Assembly (NCBI GenBank): GCA_903911085.1
Contig: CAIWCC010000120.1
Coordinates: 1-36,984, forward strand
Reading direction: 5' to 3'
Length of the DNA stretch: 36,984 nt
Source: an uncultured Bacteroidales bacterium
Lineage (GTDB): Bacteria > Bacteroidota > Bacteroidia > Bacteroidales > Paludibacteraceae
The notes below the pieces were generated by a model, which saw nothing but the letters and a program-made list of their open reading frames with translations, was not told the DNA's origin and ran no database searches. The translations under genes and the position numbers were made by a program. Position 1 is the stretch's first letter. The number at the start of each line of letters is the position of its first letter. Shown here one piece after another: positions 17,925 through 25,382 of the stretch.

Positions 17925-18884
17925 TTACTTGAAATAGTTTTTTATCTCTATTCCAATTCTTTCAATTTCATCATAACCTTCAAATACAATTGAACTTTCA
18001 AGTTCAAGCTTAAAAGGTCTTGTTCGATTGAATAAAAGACTAATTGCTGTGTTTTTCCCTTCAAGTCGTTGTTTCTCTTCTTTCAGAAGTTTATTGTTTA
18101 CATTGTTGCCAATTTCTACAATCAAATCAAACAAATTATGACCTCGGACAAAAAGATAGGTATTATTTGAAGTTAAACCAAGTTTAATGAAATGTTGTTT
18201 CGTTGCTTCAATATTTCTGTGTGGAAATTGGATTTTTAATGCATTGGTTTTGTTATTACAGCGTATGTTTAATTCATCTAGTATTGCTTTACCATTATTG
18301 TCGATGTCAGAATTTAAAATAACTTGTTGTAAATGAATAATTTCGTTGAATGAGTCTTTTGAAAAAGTGTTTGTGTCTCCACTTTGAAGAAAATGTAGAT
18401 GCCATATAAAAGTATCGTAAACGATTTTTGAATACTGAAGTAGAAAATATTCAAAATCGAAAAATATATTTTCAATCCCAGTACATTTTGCAGATAAAGT
18501 ATTTAGTTTTGATTTATAGCAAAGATGGTTTTCAATAGAATAAGTGTATGTCTGAAAGATATGTTTCGTTGTGTTAATGTTCATATCTTGAAGTATATAT
18601 CGGTAGTCACTATCAATACATATTAAGAAACGCTCACTAAGAAAATTGCTAAATTTTAAGCATTGTGCCGAGCCCGATGTTTCATTATTAGAGACAGAAT
18701 TGGAAGCCCATATAAAATTAAACCTTTTTGCAGGTAAATAATGATTGAAAGTATTTTCCCAAAATACAGCATCATCAAATGCTTCAACATGAACAGTTGC
18801 AGTGCATTCTAATTCATAAGATGCCCCAGCATAATAATTTGCCCAATATTCATAGTGTTCGTTTTCGGTGATAAATGGAATCAT
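17925..18884 (-). CDS. DUF4435 protein, AriB-like effector of a PARIS-like defence pair
   Basis: The 319-aa product carries DUF4435 (Toprim-like) hallmarks: VHVEAFDDAVFW with Glu34 as the likely metal-binding acid, LICIDSDYRYIL with Asp91 and Asp93, and the family motif TYSIENHL around residue 117. In the PARIS system the DUF4435 subunit AriB is a Toprim nuclease that is released and attacks host tRNA when its ATPase partner AriA senses a phage trigger. The gene starts three bases after the stop of an AAA ATPase gene, so the two are co-translated. The rest of the protein is Asn/Lys-rich and I cannot assign it. The pair could also belong to another AAA-DUF4435 type of defence system. Confidence 0.72.
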   Translation of the reverse strand: MIPFITENEHYEYWANYYAGASYELECTATVHVEAFDDAVFWENTFNHYLPAKRFNFIWASNSVSNNETSGSAQCLKFSNFLSERFLICIDSDYRYILQDMNINTTKHIFQTYTYSIENHLCYKSKLNTLSAKCTGIENIFFDFEYFLLQYSKIVYDTFIWHLHFLQSGDTNTFSKDSFNEIIHLQQVILNSDIDNNGKAILDELNIRCNNKTNALKIQFPHRNIEATKQHFIKLGLTSNNTYLFVRGHNLFDLIVEIGNNVNNKLLKEEKQRLEGKNTAISLLFNRTRPFKLELESSIVFEGYDEIERIGIEIKNYFK

Positions 18885-18887
18885 AGG

Positions 18888-19742
18888 TTAATTAATAAAC
18901 AATTTTTCCATAAAGGTTAATTTATCTCCCCAACCTTTTCCAAAAATACTTGGTGAATGAGTCGCAATGATAAGTTGACAATTAGGGTTTAATTCTTGAA
19001 TTGTCATTATCAAATCTTGTTGCCATCCCAAATGTAATGATATTTCGGGCTCATCCATAAGTAATATATAGTTTTTTTTGTCCATTAAGAATACCTTGAA
19101 AAGTATTAATAATAATTGTTTTTCACCAGATGATAAATCTTCAATTTCAATTACTTTATCATCTGTGTTGAATACAATTCTATTGGAAGTATAATCAATA
19201 GAAATTTTTTTGCCTGTATTTTTGAATAATCTATCAATTAAACTGAAGAAAATTGAAATTTGTTTGTTAATTTCATCGGCTTTTTCAATTGCTTGAGTTA
19301 TACGTAATCTGTATTCAGTAAAAGAATTAGTACCTTTTCCTACTTCCAAAATAATTTTCTTAAGTTCGTTGGTTAGCGGACTTTCATTCTGCCCTAATCC
19401 TTTTTTGTCTGATACAGCAACATCAAATGTACTAATGAATTCAAAGTTATTTATAAATTCATCTGCATAACCTACCGAACTTATACTTTTCTTGTTTTTA
19501 GGAGTTGTGTTGATATTATGCCAGTTATTCTGATTTTGAATTTGGGCAGAATCGAATTTGAAATTAGCAATACTTTTTTCATCTCGCGAAATGGCAGCAT
19601 AAATTATTCGCAGCAAAGTTGTCTTTCCACTTCCGTTAATTCCAACCAATATGTTGACATCTGGATTTAGATTATTCCAGACAATATCGTGTTTACCCCA
19701 AAGTTTATTAATCTCAACTCGCTTGATATAATTTGTTGTCAT
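18888..19742 (-). CDS. AAA ATPase (AAA_15/21 type), AriA-like partner of the DUF4435 gene
   Basis: The 284-aa product has a Walker A motif VGINGSGKTTL (near residues 33-43), an ABC/SMC-type signature SSGEKQ (about 204-209), a Walker B YILLMDEPE (about 225-233) and a switch His in IIATHS (about 262). It resembles the OLD/AAA_15 group used in defence systems, not a transporter ATPase. It lacks the long insertion and C-terminal part expected for AriA (about 450 residues, from memory), so it is a compact version. The start at 19742 (MTTNYIKRVE) is chosen because a -7 box covers the upstream in-frame ATG at 19761-19763. It is transcribed first, with the DUF4435 gene three bases downstream. Confidence 0.78.
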   Translation of the reverse strand: MTTNYIKRVEINKLWGKHDIVWNNLNPDVNILVGINGSGKTTLLRIIYAAISRDEKSIANFKFDSAQIQNQNNWHNINTTPKNKKSISSVGYADEFINNFEFISTFDVAVSDKKGLGQNESPLTNELKKIILEVGKGTNSFTEYRLRITQAIEKADEINKQISIFFSLIDRLFKNTGKKISIDYTSNRIVFNTDDKVIEIEDLSSGEKQLLLILFKVFLMDKKNYILLMDEPEISLHLGWQQDLIMTIQELNPNCQLIIATHSPSIFGKGWGDKLTFMEKLFIN

Positions 19743-19760
19743 GGTGAACATTTTTTTTTG

Positions 19761-19768
19761 CAAAGATA
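19761..19768 (-). promoter_or_regulatory. -7 box TATCTTTG for the AAA/DUF4435 operon
   Basis: On the minus strand TATCTTTGCA fits the Bacteroidota consensus, 18 bases upstream of the ATG at 19742. The leader would be only about a dozen bases. This excludes the longer start at 19763. Confidence 0.6.
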
Positions 19769-20075
19769 TTAAATTTCTATGGATTTTTCTTTATCATAAT
19801 TTTATTATTCTTAATTTGCGTAATTTGATGGTTCAGAAAGTTGTTTTACTAAACGTTTTTAATTTAAAATGTATGAGTTTCAATGTTAATACTGATTTCC
19901 AACTCCTTCATAGTTTTAAAAACTAAAATTCCAAATATCTGTCAAGTGTGGTGAAAAGTAAATATGCTCAGTATTTCAGTAATTGATTTCTGGGATCTTA
20001 TATCCAAATGATTGCTAAATCTGATTTTTTTCCTAACTTTGTAACACTAATGATCTATTCAATCGAAGCATTTAT
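19769..20075. other. Gene-free AT-rich spacer
   Basis: Between the defence operon promoter and the repeat starting at 20076 I see no gene, hairpin or clear site, apart from AT-rich DNA that could hold the upstream part of the minus-strand promoter. Confidence 0.5.
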
Positions 20076-20390
20076 AATAGACTTTATATAGATTAAATTG
20101 CTATGCAATTAAAAATAAGATTCTTAACACTAAGTCCATTGAGAAACACTTAGACCCACTAAGGTTTTTTCAAACTAATATAGAACCCTAAGTATAAAAC
20201 ATAAATGTTTTATAATGTGATAATTGTAAACCTTAAAAACATTAATGTTTTTTCTTAGTGTACTTTAATTATCTTGCATTCTTTGTGCACCTATCTGCCC
20301 TTAGTATCTTAGTGGTGAATCTTAATTCGTTGTTTTTGAACATAATATACATTTAACAAATATAAACTCTGATGCATATAAACTCTAATA
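20076..20390. repeat. Dispersed repeat family 2, copy A (inverted-repeat ends)
   Basis: It begins AATAGACTTTATATAGATTA, which is found again at 30115-30134 and with changes at 34336-34355. It ends in a diverged inverted version (ATATAAACTCTAATA). The interior has the words cactaag, aacataaatgtttt and cttagtg that also occur in the other copies, including a palindrome around ACATAAATGTTTT. There is no coding potential. Confidence 0.6.
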
Positions 20391-20414
20391 TAAAAAATTA
20401 GAATCAATTGTTTG

Positions 20415-20461
20415 TAAAAAAAACTAGCTGTGCTTCAATTATCGAAGTTCAGCCAGTTTTG
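20415..20461. terminator. Long hairpin, probably a bidirectional terminator
   Basis: AAAACTAGCTG-CTTC pairs with CGAAG-CAGCCAGTTTT around a six-base loop. A runs lie on the left and T on the right, so it can end transcription on either strand, for example readthrough from the minus-strand GNAT gene. Confidence 0.45.
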
Positions 20462-20490
20462 TTAAATGTAAATGTCTAGTATTATTTAGG

Positions 20491-20828
20491 GCCTGCTGAA
20501 AAACTATTTACAACCACAAAGTGGTTTAATTTGATTAGCCCCGAATGAAATTCGGGGATGAAATGTATTCAAATGGCAGAACTCTGAAGGAGTTCAATAT
20601 CATCAATCAATTGAAATTAAACTCCTTCAGAGTTTTTTATGCCCATACATTTTTAATCCATGGGTTACAACCCATGGCTAATCATATTAAACTCTTTCAG
20701 AGTTATTTGTTGAGAGTACATAAATTTAATGAATAGATATTATTAAATAGGTTGAAAATTGCTTGCATATAAATTTTAAATAAATTTATGTTGTTGTTAT
20801 TGAGTATAATAATAGATTTTCAGCAGAC
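20491..20828. mobile_element. MITE-like element bounded by CTGCTGAAAA inverted repeats
   Basis: Left end GCCTGCTGAAAAA and right end TTTTCAGCAGAC are inverted repeats. The 338 bases between contain hairpins such as AACCACAAAGTGGTT, CCCCGAATGAAATTCGGGG, a repeated AACTCTGAAGGAGTT in both orientations, and CCATGGGTTACAACCCATGG. A 63-codon open frame across these hairpins is not credible as a gene. The right end stops five bases short of the GNAT stop codon. No clear target duplication was found. Confidence 0.5.
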
Positions 20829-20833
20829 ACTAC

Positions 20834-21364
20834 TTATAGTTTATCAATATCATTATTTATCAACCCATATCTATATTCATCACAAATCTTTCCATTTTTA
20901 AATATCGATTTTTCAAATATACATTCTAATTTGAATCCAGCTTTTTCGAGTACTCTTTGCGAAGCTTTATTAAAATCGAATACGCCAGTAAAAATCCTGA
21001 TTAATCCAAGTTCGTTAAATCCATATTTGCAAATCAAACGTACTGCCCTAGTAGTTAATCCCATGCCCCAAAAAGGTTCGCCAATCCAATAACCAATTTC
21101 GGCAGTTAATTTATAAACATCAGACTGTTTAACCAGTCCAATACTACCAGCAAATTCACCATTTACTACTATTGCAAATGTAAGTTGTGGGTTTTCATTC
21201 ACGCAATAATTAACAAACTCGATGGCATTATTCTTTGAATAAGGAAATGGAATATAATCTCGTAAGTTATCCCAAATCTTTTTGTTGTTGCAAAGCTCTG
21301 CAAGTTTATCAATATCAGATGTTGCAAATGGTCTTAGTTTTAATTCATTGTTAATTAATTCCAT
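20834..21364 (-). CDS. GNAT family N-acetyltransferase, RimJ/RimL-like
   Basis: The 176-aa product has the layout of the RimJ/RimL branch of GNAT enzymes: LRPFATSDIDKLAEL at the N-terminus, FAGSIGL, YWIGEPFWGMGLTTRA (acetyl-CoA pyrophosphate-binding loop) and NKASQRVLEKAGFKLE near the end. These transfer acetyl from acetyl-CoA to an amine, often a protein N-terminus or a small molecule; the substrate cannot be read here. It is a complete, free-standing gene on the minus strand, with an inverted-repeat element five bases past its stop. Confidence 0.85.
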   Translation of the reverse strand: MELINNELKLRPFATSDIDKLAELCNNKKIWDNLRDYIPFPYSKNNAIEFVNYCVNENPQLTFAIVVNGEFAGSIGLVKQSDVYKLTAEIGYWIGEPFWGMGLTTRAVRLICKYGFNELGLIRIFTGVFDFNKASQRVLEKAGFKLECIFEKSIFKNGKICDEYRYGLINNDIDKL

Positions 21365-21454
21365 ACACTATTTCTTTTTTGCAGTTTCTACACTAAATTC
21401 TTGGTTGTTATTGCAAATTATTCATTTTTCCAGTTTCGTTTTTTGTATATATTA

Positions 21455-21577
21455 TCAGACTTTCAAACGGTTCTTTCTCAATTTGTCTGATAATGCGTGA
21501 AACTCATGAAGAGCGAACCTAAATCTGGAATCAACGCCTTTCTGCAACAACTTATCAAAACCATTCTCTTTCTCCAT
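21455..21577 (-). CDS. Possible small protein, 40 aa
   Basis: An ATG at 21577 is preceded by AAGGAG two bases away and opens a 40-codon frame, MEKENGFDKLLQKGVDSRFR onwards, ending LRKNRLKV and TGA. The composition is charged and helical, which looks protein-like. It lies in the 333-base gap between the methyltransferase and GNAT genes on the same strand. It may be a small gene or the remnant of a larger one. No family is recognised. Confidence 0.3.
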   Translation of the reverse strand: MEKENGFDKLLQKGVDSRFRFALHEFHALSDKLRKNRLKV

Positions 21578-21697
21578 AACTCCTTTTTTTCCACCACGTT
21601 CGTTGAATGAAATGTCTGCAAGTGGGAAAACGGTTCAATCAACGCTTCCTTGCTGGAAAGGGCAGACAGCAGCAAGCCAAAGAATTAGCACTAGTTC

Positions 21698-22546
21698 TTA
21701 TATTCTAGCAAGCAAGAAAAATTCCCCGCTCGCAGGAATAAGATTGTCGGCTCTGTCTTTAAAATATCTTTCCGTCATATCCTTTGTCGAAACGGTTTGG
21801 ATTTCTTTCAAACCAATTTCTTCCGCTAGTTTCACAATTTTGTCAACCTGATAAAAACTCTTAAACGGCGTTCCAGAAGCAGATGCTCCTTTTATTGACA
21901 TTTCCATTAAATGTTTGTCTTCATCGTCAAGCTGTTCCAATGGCAAATAAAATGCTATTGCAATAGTTGAACCCGTTGCAAGTGAAGTCATTTTTTTCAG
22001 TGTGTCAATAATTGCATCTTTAGTAAGGTAAAGCGTAACTCCAGTGCAAGACACAAAAGTTGTTTGACGGCTGTCAAAACCTTTACTCAATAATTCATCC
22101 CACCATGATGAAGTCTCAAAGTCAACAGGTACGAAATGAAGATTATCAGAAATTTTGTAGCCTTTTTCAATAAGTTTTTCTTCTTTCCAAGTCAATGTGT
22201 CGGGTTGGTCAATTTCATAAATGTCAACTTGCGAACTGATTTCTGTATTTCGTTGGGCAAAACTGTCAAGTCCTGCACCAAGCAAAACATATTGTTTTAC
22301 ACCTTTTTCAATTTGTTCCTTGGCTACATCTTCAACAAAACGGGCTCGGGCAACAATGGAAGCACGAAGTCGTTTTGTGTATTTCATATCAGGACGTTCC
22401 TGCCAATCTTTCTCAGGATTAATTAAGTCATAACCTATACAATCATCAATAATATATGGTTTGTCATCAGTCAAAACGTGTAATGCTCTCCATAAAGCTG
22501 TTCTTTCAGCAGTATTATCTGGTTTTACTATCTTTCTTGTTTCCAT
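21698..22546 (-). CDS. Class I SAM-dependent methyltransferase, TIGR00027/leucine carboxyl methyltransferase-like
   Basis: The 282-aa product has the conserved ARARFVEDVAKEQIEKGVKQ, YVLLGAGLDSFAQR (SAM-binding loop), VDIYEIDQPDTL and FVSCTGVTLYLTKDAI segments of the TIGR00027 group, related to leucine carboxyl methyltransferases. These proteins methylate small molecules or carboxylates; the substrate is unknown. No signal peptide, so cytoplasmic. It lies between a GNAT gene and the restriction system on the same strand, with about 190 bases of hairpin-containing spacer before the restriction gene, so it is probably not part of that system. Confidence 0.85.
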   Translation of the reverse strand: METRKIVKPDNTAERTALWRALHVLTDDKPYIIDDCIGYDLINPEKDWQERPDMKYTKRLRASIVARARFVEDVAKEQIEKGVKQYVLLGAGLDSFAQRNTEISSQVDIYEIDQPDTLTWKEEKLIEKGYKISDNLHFVPVDFETSSWWDELLSKGFDSRQTTFVSCTGVTLYLTKDAIIDTLKKMTSLATGSTIAIAFYLPLEQLDDEDKHLMEMSIKGASASGTPFKSFYQVDKIVKLAEEIGLKEIQTVSTKDMTERYFKDRADNLIPASGEFFLLARI

Positions 22547-22737
22547 TCTTTCCGATTTATAGTTTCTAATTTGTACCTTAAGTTGCTCTTTCTGGTTTTG
22601 TTCGGCGTATAGCTTTTACTTCGCAGCTTTCATTACCTCACGATTTCGACCGTGATAGTTATCGGGAGCTATCGTGGAAGAAGGATGCCGAACCAATTAG
22701 ATTGCTAAACTTGCTACGCATAACGGAGGGATTGGTT

Positions 22738-23811
22738 TTATTTGAATCGTATTTGTAAGTTCAGTTTAAAGAAAAGTTGTCCGTTTGCATCGTAAATTTT
22801 CCCGAATTCGTGTCTTGTACTACTTGCTGTTTCAAGTTTTGTGTTCGCAAATAAATAGTCTTCAAATTGATTCCTGTTATAAATGTGATAACACAAGATA
22901 TCACCATTTTCTTTTATAATCAGATAGCCACCAGTTGCATCATAAATACCAGTCCATACTTTTGATGGTGTCATGCCTAATGCAACATCGGTCAAAAATC
23001 GTTTGATTTTATAGTCGTAAAAAGTGTGTGCAAATTGGGTGTCGTAATTTAGAGGATTGATTTGGTTGATGTTAGCGGTTAAATCCTCTATTGTGCTTAA
23101 ATTTGATGTAAAAAATGTTTTGATAATTTCCGCCAAAATATTTGGTAAAAGACTGTCAATAAGCACTAAATTATTCTTGAAGATGTTTTGCTCGAGAGTT
23201 GTAAAAGTCAGACGTCCACCTTTTTCATTTATAGCTGCAATTCTGTCTTTAATTTTACTTCTTGTGTCAATTTCGTTTATTTCTGAGACTTCTTCGACTG
23301 TTGGGTTGAAGTTGTCTAATTTATATATAAAATTTGTCGTTTTCCCAGCGTTTAAAAGAGTTGCTTCTCCTCCTAATTGAGATTTTATACTGAATCCCAA
23401 TTCGGCTGTTTGATTAATCCTTTGGTCGTGAATTACAATTCGAATATCAGTTTTTGAAGTCGATTTTGCTTTAAGAGTGTGGCAGTTTATGGCTGTCATA
23501 AACTCTTCTGTTTCAGGAATGCTGAATGCACCTGTTGACTTTTTTATTTTGGCTAAAAGAATAGCTGATTGGTCAATAAAGGTACTTACTGGAATTCTTA
23601 ATTCTTCTTTGCCACCCAAAATAATCACTAAATCATCATTTAATGCGTATTCAAAGTTACCTCCACTTTCGTTACGGATTATCTTAATAATCGGATAAAA
23701 TAATTCTTCAACTTTGTTTAAATCTGCGTCTCCCGCAAACAATTGCTTGTCACCAAGCAATTTAAATAATGCATAAATTTCACTCCATTCGCCTTTATTT
23801 CCTGTAATCAT
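22738..23811 (-). CDS. HpaII-type type II restriction endonuclease (predicted CCGG)
   Basis: The 357-aa product, close in length to HpaII, starts MITGNKGEWSEIYALFKLLG, a recognisable N-terminus of the RE_HpaII family. It ends in a segment with HEFGKIYDANGQLFFKLNLQ. It is expected to cut CCGG sites unless methylated. I cannot point to a proven catalytic triad in this family. The gene overlaps the end of the cytosine methyltransferase gene by four bases (ATGA), so endonuclease translation is coupled to, and follows, that of the protecting enzyme. The specificity rests on the partner methyltransferase's resemblance to M.HpaII. Confidence 0.88.
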   Translation of the reverse strand: MITGNKGEWSEIYALFKLLGDKQLFAGDADLNKVEELFYPIIKIIRNESGGNFEYALNDDLVIILGGKEELRIPVSTFIDQSAILLAKIKKSTGAFSIPETEEFMTAINCHTLKAKSTSKTDIRIVIHDQRINQTAELGFSIKSQLGGEATLLNAGKTTNFIYKLDNFNPTVEEVSEINEIDTRSKIKDRIAAINEKGGRLTFTTLEQNIFKNNLVLIDSLLPNILAEIIKTFFTSNLSTIEDLTANINQINPLNYDTQFAHTFYDYKIKRFLTDVALGMTPSKVWTGIYDATGGYLIIKENGDILCYHIYNRNQFEDYLFANTKLETASSTRHEFGKIYDANGQLFFKLNLQIRFK

Positions 23812-25076
23812 TTTGTCTTTTTTAATAGGTCAATTATTTTGCTCGCAGTCGCTTGAATTGCAGGAACGGCAACGGAGTTACCGAATTGTTTGTATGCGGA
23901 AGCATCTGCAACAGGGATATTGAAATTGTCTGGAAAACCTTGAAGTCTAGCCCATTCTCTCGGAGTCATTTTGCGAATTCCATCTCTATTCACAACGCCT
24001 TTAATATGCGTTGTTGGTGTGAAATCCGTAATTCTATTGTCAAGAACTAAGTTTCGTTCTCTACCCATTCCACCAACAACTATTGCGTTTGCAACACCAT
24101 CGTCAGAAATAATTTCAAAACCAAAACCATTACCTTTACTTGCGTGTCGCTCTTTATGGTTGATTAAAGTCTGAACATATTGAGTAGAAAGAAAGTATTT
24201 GGTTGGTGGTACAATTTCTTCTTTTACATCAGCAAATATCACATCCTTATTTGTAGGTTTTGGATATTCAAATTCGTTAATATTTAAGTCTTTGCGGAAG
24301 CCAATAATGTAAATTCTTTCTCGGTTTTGCGGAACTCCAAAATCTCTTGCATTAATTATTTGCGGTTCTGGAACATAATAATCTAAGTCATTACGCAAAA
24401 CATTAAGGATTGTTTCCAATGTTCTGCCTCCGTTATGATTTCTTAGTCCTTTTACGTTTTCAAGAAATATCGCTTTTGGTCTTTTACGTTTAATTATTTC
24501 GGCAACGTCAAAAAATAAAGTTCCTCTTGTGTCGTCAAAACCTCCTCGTTTCCCAGCTATTGAAAATGACTGGCATGGAAAACCAGCACAAAGTAAATCA
24601 AAACCATCTGGTATATAAGATTTTATCTCCTCTTTTGTTATGTCACCAAAAGGAACTTCTCCGAAATTTGCCCGATATGTTCGTTTTGCTTCTTTGTCCC
24701 ACTCGCTCGTAAATACGCATTTCCCACCCAAATTTTGTAAAGCCATGCGGAATCCACCAATTCCAGCAAATAAATCAATAAATTCGAATTTTGGACTTTC
24801 TGTTGGTGGAAATGGAACTTCAAACGTGTCAAAAAGACCATATTGTAAAGCTTCTTCGGCAACAATACTTGTAATACTTTCGTCAGGATATTTATATTGC
24901 AAAATTTCCTTTGTGTACTCAATCGCATCTTTTTTGTAGAATTTAGAAGTGCCATTAGAATGGTTGTGCATATAATGTGTTAAGACTGCATCTTTGTTTG
25001 ATTCAGGCTCTATAACTCTAATTTTAAAGCGTTTTCCACTTATTTCTTCGAGAGAAATCTTTTCTGTAAAATTCAT
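23808..25076 (-). CDS. DNA (cytosine-5) methyltransferase, M.HpaII-like, with N-terminal extension
   Basis: The 422-aa product contains all C5-methyltransferase motifs in order: I (FIDLFAGIGGF), IV (CAGFPCQSFSIAGKRGG, catalytic Cys168), VI (LENVKGL), VIII (QNRERIYIIGF), IX (REWARLQGFPD) and X (QFGNSVAVPA). The recognition region (KHERH-type, GNGFGFEIISDDGVANAIVV) closely resembles M.HpaII as I remember it, so CCGG is expected. Compared with M.HpaII it has roughly 60 extra residues at the N-terminus (MNFTEKISLEEISGKRFKIR onwards). The ATG at 25076 is chosen over an in-frame TTG at 25142. It overlaps the endonuclease gene by four bases and is transcribed first, so protection precedes cutting. 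Confidence 0.92.
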   Translation of the reverse strand: MNFTEKISLEEISGKRFKIRVIEPESNKDAVLTHYMHNHSNGTSKFYKKDAIEYTKEILQYKYPDESITSIVAEEALQYGLFDTFEVPFPPTESPKFEFIDLFAGIGGFRMALQNLGGKCVFTSEWDKEAKRTYRANFGEVPFGDITKEEIKSYIPDGFDLLCAGFPCQSFSIAGKRGGFDDTRGTLFFDVAEIIKRKRPKAIFLENVKGLRNHNGGRTLETILNVLRNDLDYYVPEPQIINARDFGVPQNRERIYIIGFRKDLNINEFEYPKPTNKDVIFADVKEEIVPPTKYFLSTQYVQTLINHKERHASKGNGFGFEIISDDGVANAIVVGGMGRERNLVLDNRITDFTPTTHIKGVVNRDGIRKMTPREWARLQGFPDNFNIPVADASAYKQFGNSVAVPAIQATASKIIDLLKKTK

Positions 25077-25112
25077 TTTCTTTTTGTTGATTAACTCTTT
25101 TATTTTGAGGGT

Positions 25113-25120
25113 GCAATTTA
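25113..25120 (-). promoter_or_regulatory. Possible -7 box of the restriction-modification operon
   Basis: TAAATTGC on the minus strand is one base short of the TAnnTTTG consensus and lies 36 bases upstream of the ATG at 25076. It supports that start over the TTG at 25142, but the match is weak. Confidence 0.3.
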
Positions 25121-25195
25121 GCAATTTTTTTTCGATTTTCAAACCCCAAAATCTTAAAACTGCCTAACTTTGAATATGAAGGTTTTGATTTCCAC

Positions 25196-25364
25196 GATAG
25201 CTCAGGTCTGTGACCTGTGCTATTCAAAAAGAAAGTTTAATATCTTTTACTGTATTGTCACGGTTCACAGAACCGCGCCAGCGGGGGGGCTATAAGGAAT
25301 GCATTATATTTGAATATGGAAAGCGGAGCTTTCCTTCCCACACGACATAGCGAAAGACGCTATG
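25196..25364. repeat. Cluster of four short hairpins between the methyltransferase and porU-like genes
   Basis: Perfect or near-perfect stems: GATAGCTCAGGTC/GACCTGTGCTAT (25196-25224), GGTTCACAGAACC (near 25263), GGAAAGCGGAGCTTTCC (25318-25334) and CATAGCG-AAAGA-CGCTATG (25346-25364). A run of seven G lies among them. Such hairpin clusters are typical intergenic repeats of this genome; one may serve as the terminator of the minus-strand protease gene's upstream neighbour. Confidence 0.5.
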
Positions 25365-25382
25365 CCGAACTGAGGGATATTT

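Noticed and set aside
18888-19742. ABC transporter ATPase
   Set aside because: It has Walker A and B and an SGEKQ signature, but no permease or Q-loop context, and it is co-translated with a DUF4435 protein.
20545-20736. 63-codon open frame on the plus strand
   Set aside because: It runs through hairpins of a MITE-like element and has no recognisable signal or composition.
25077-25142. Longer N-terminus of the cytosine methyltransferase
   Set aside because: It would use a TTG, and the only possible promoter box lies after it.
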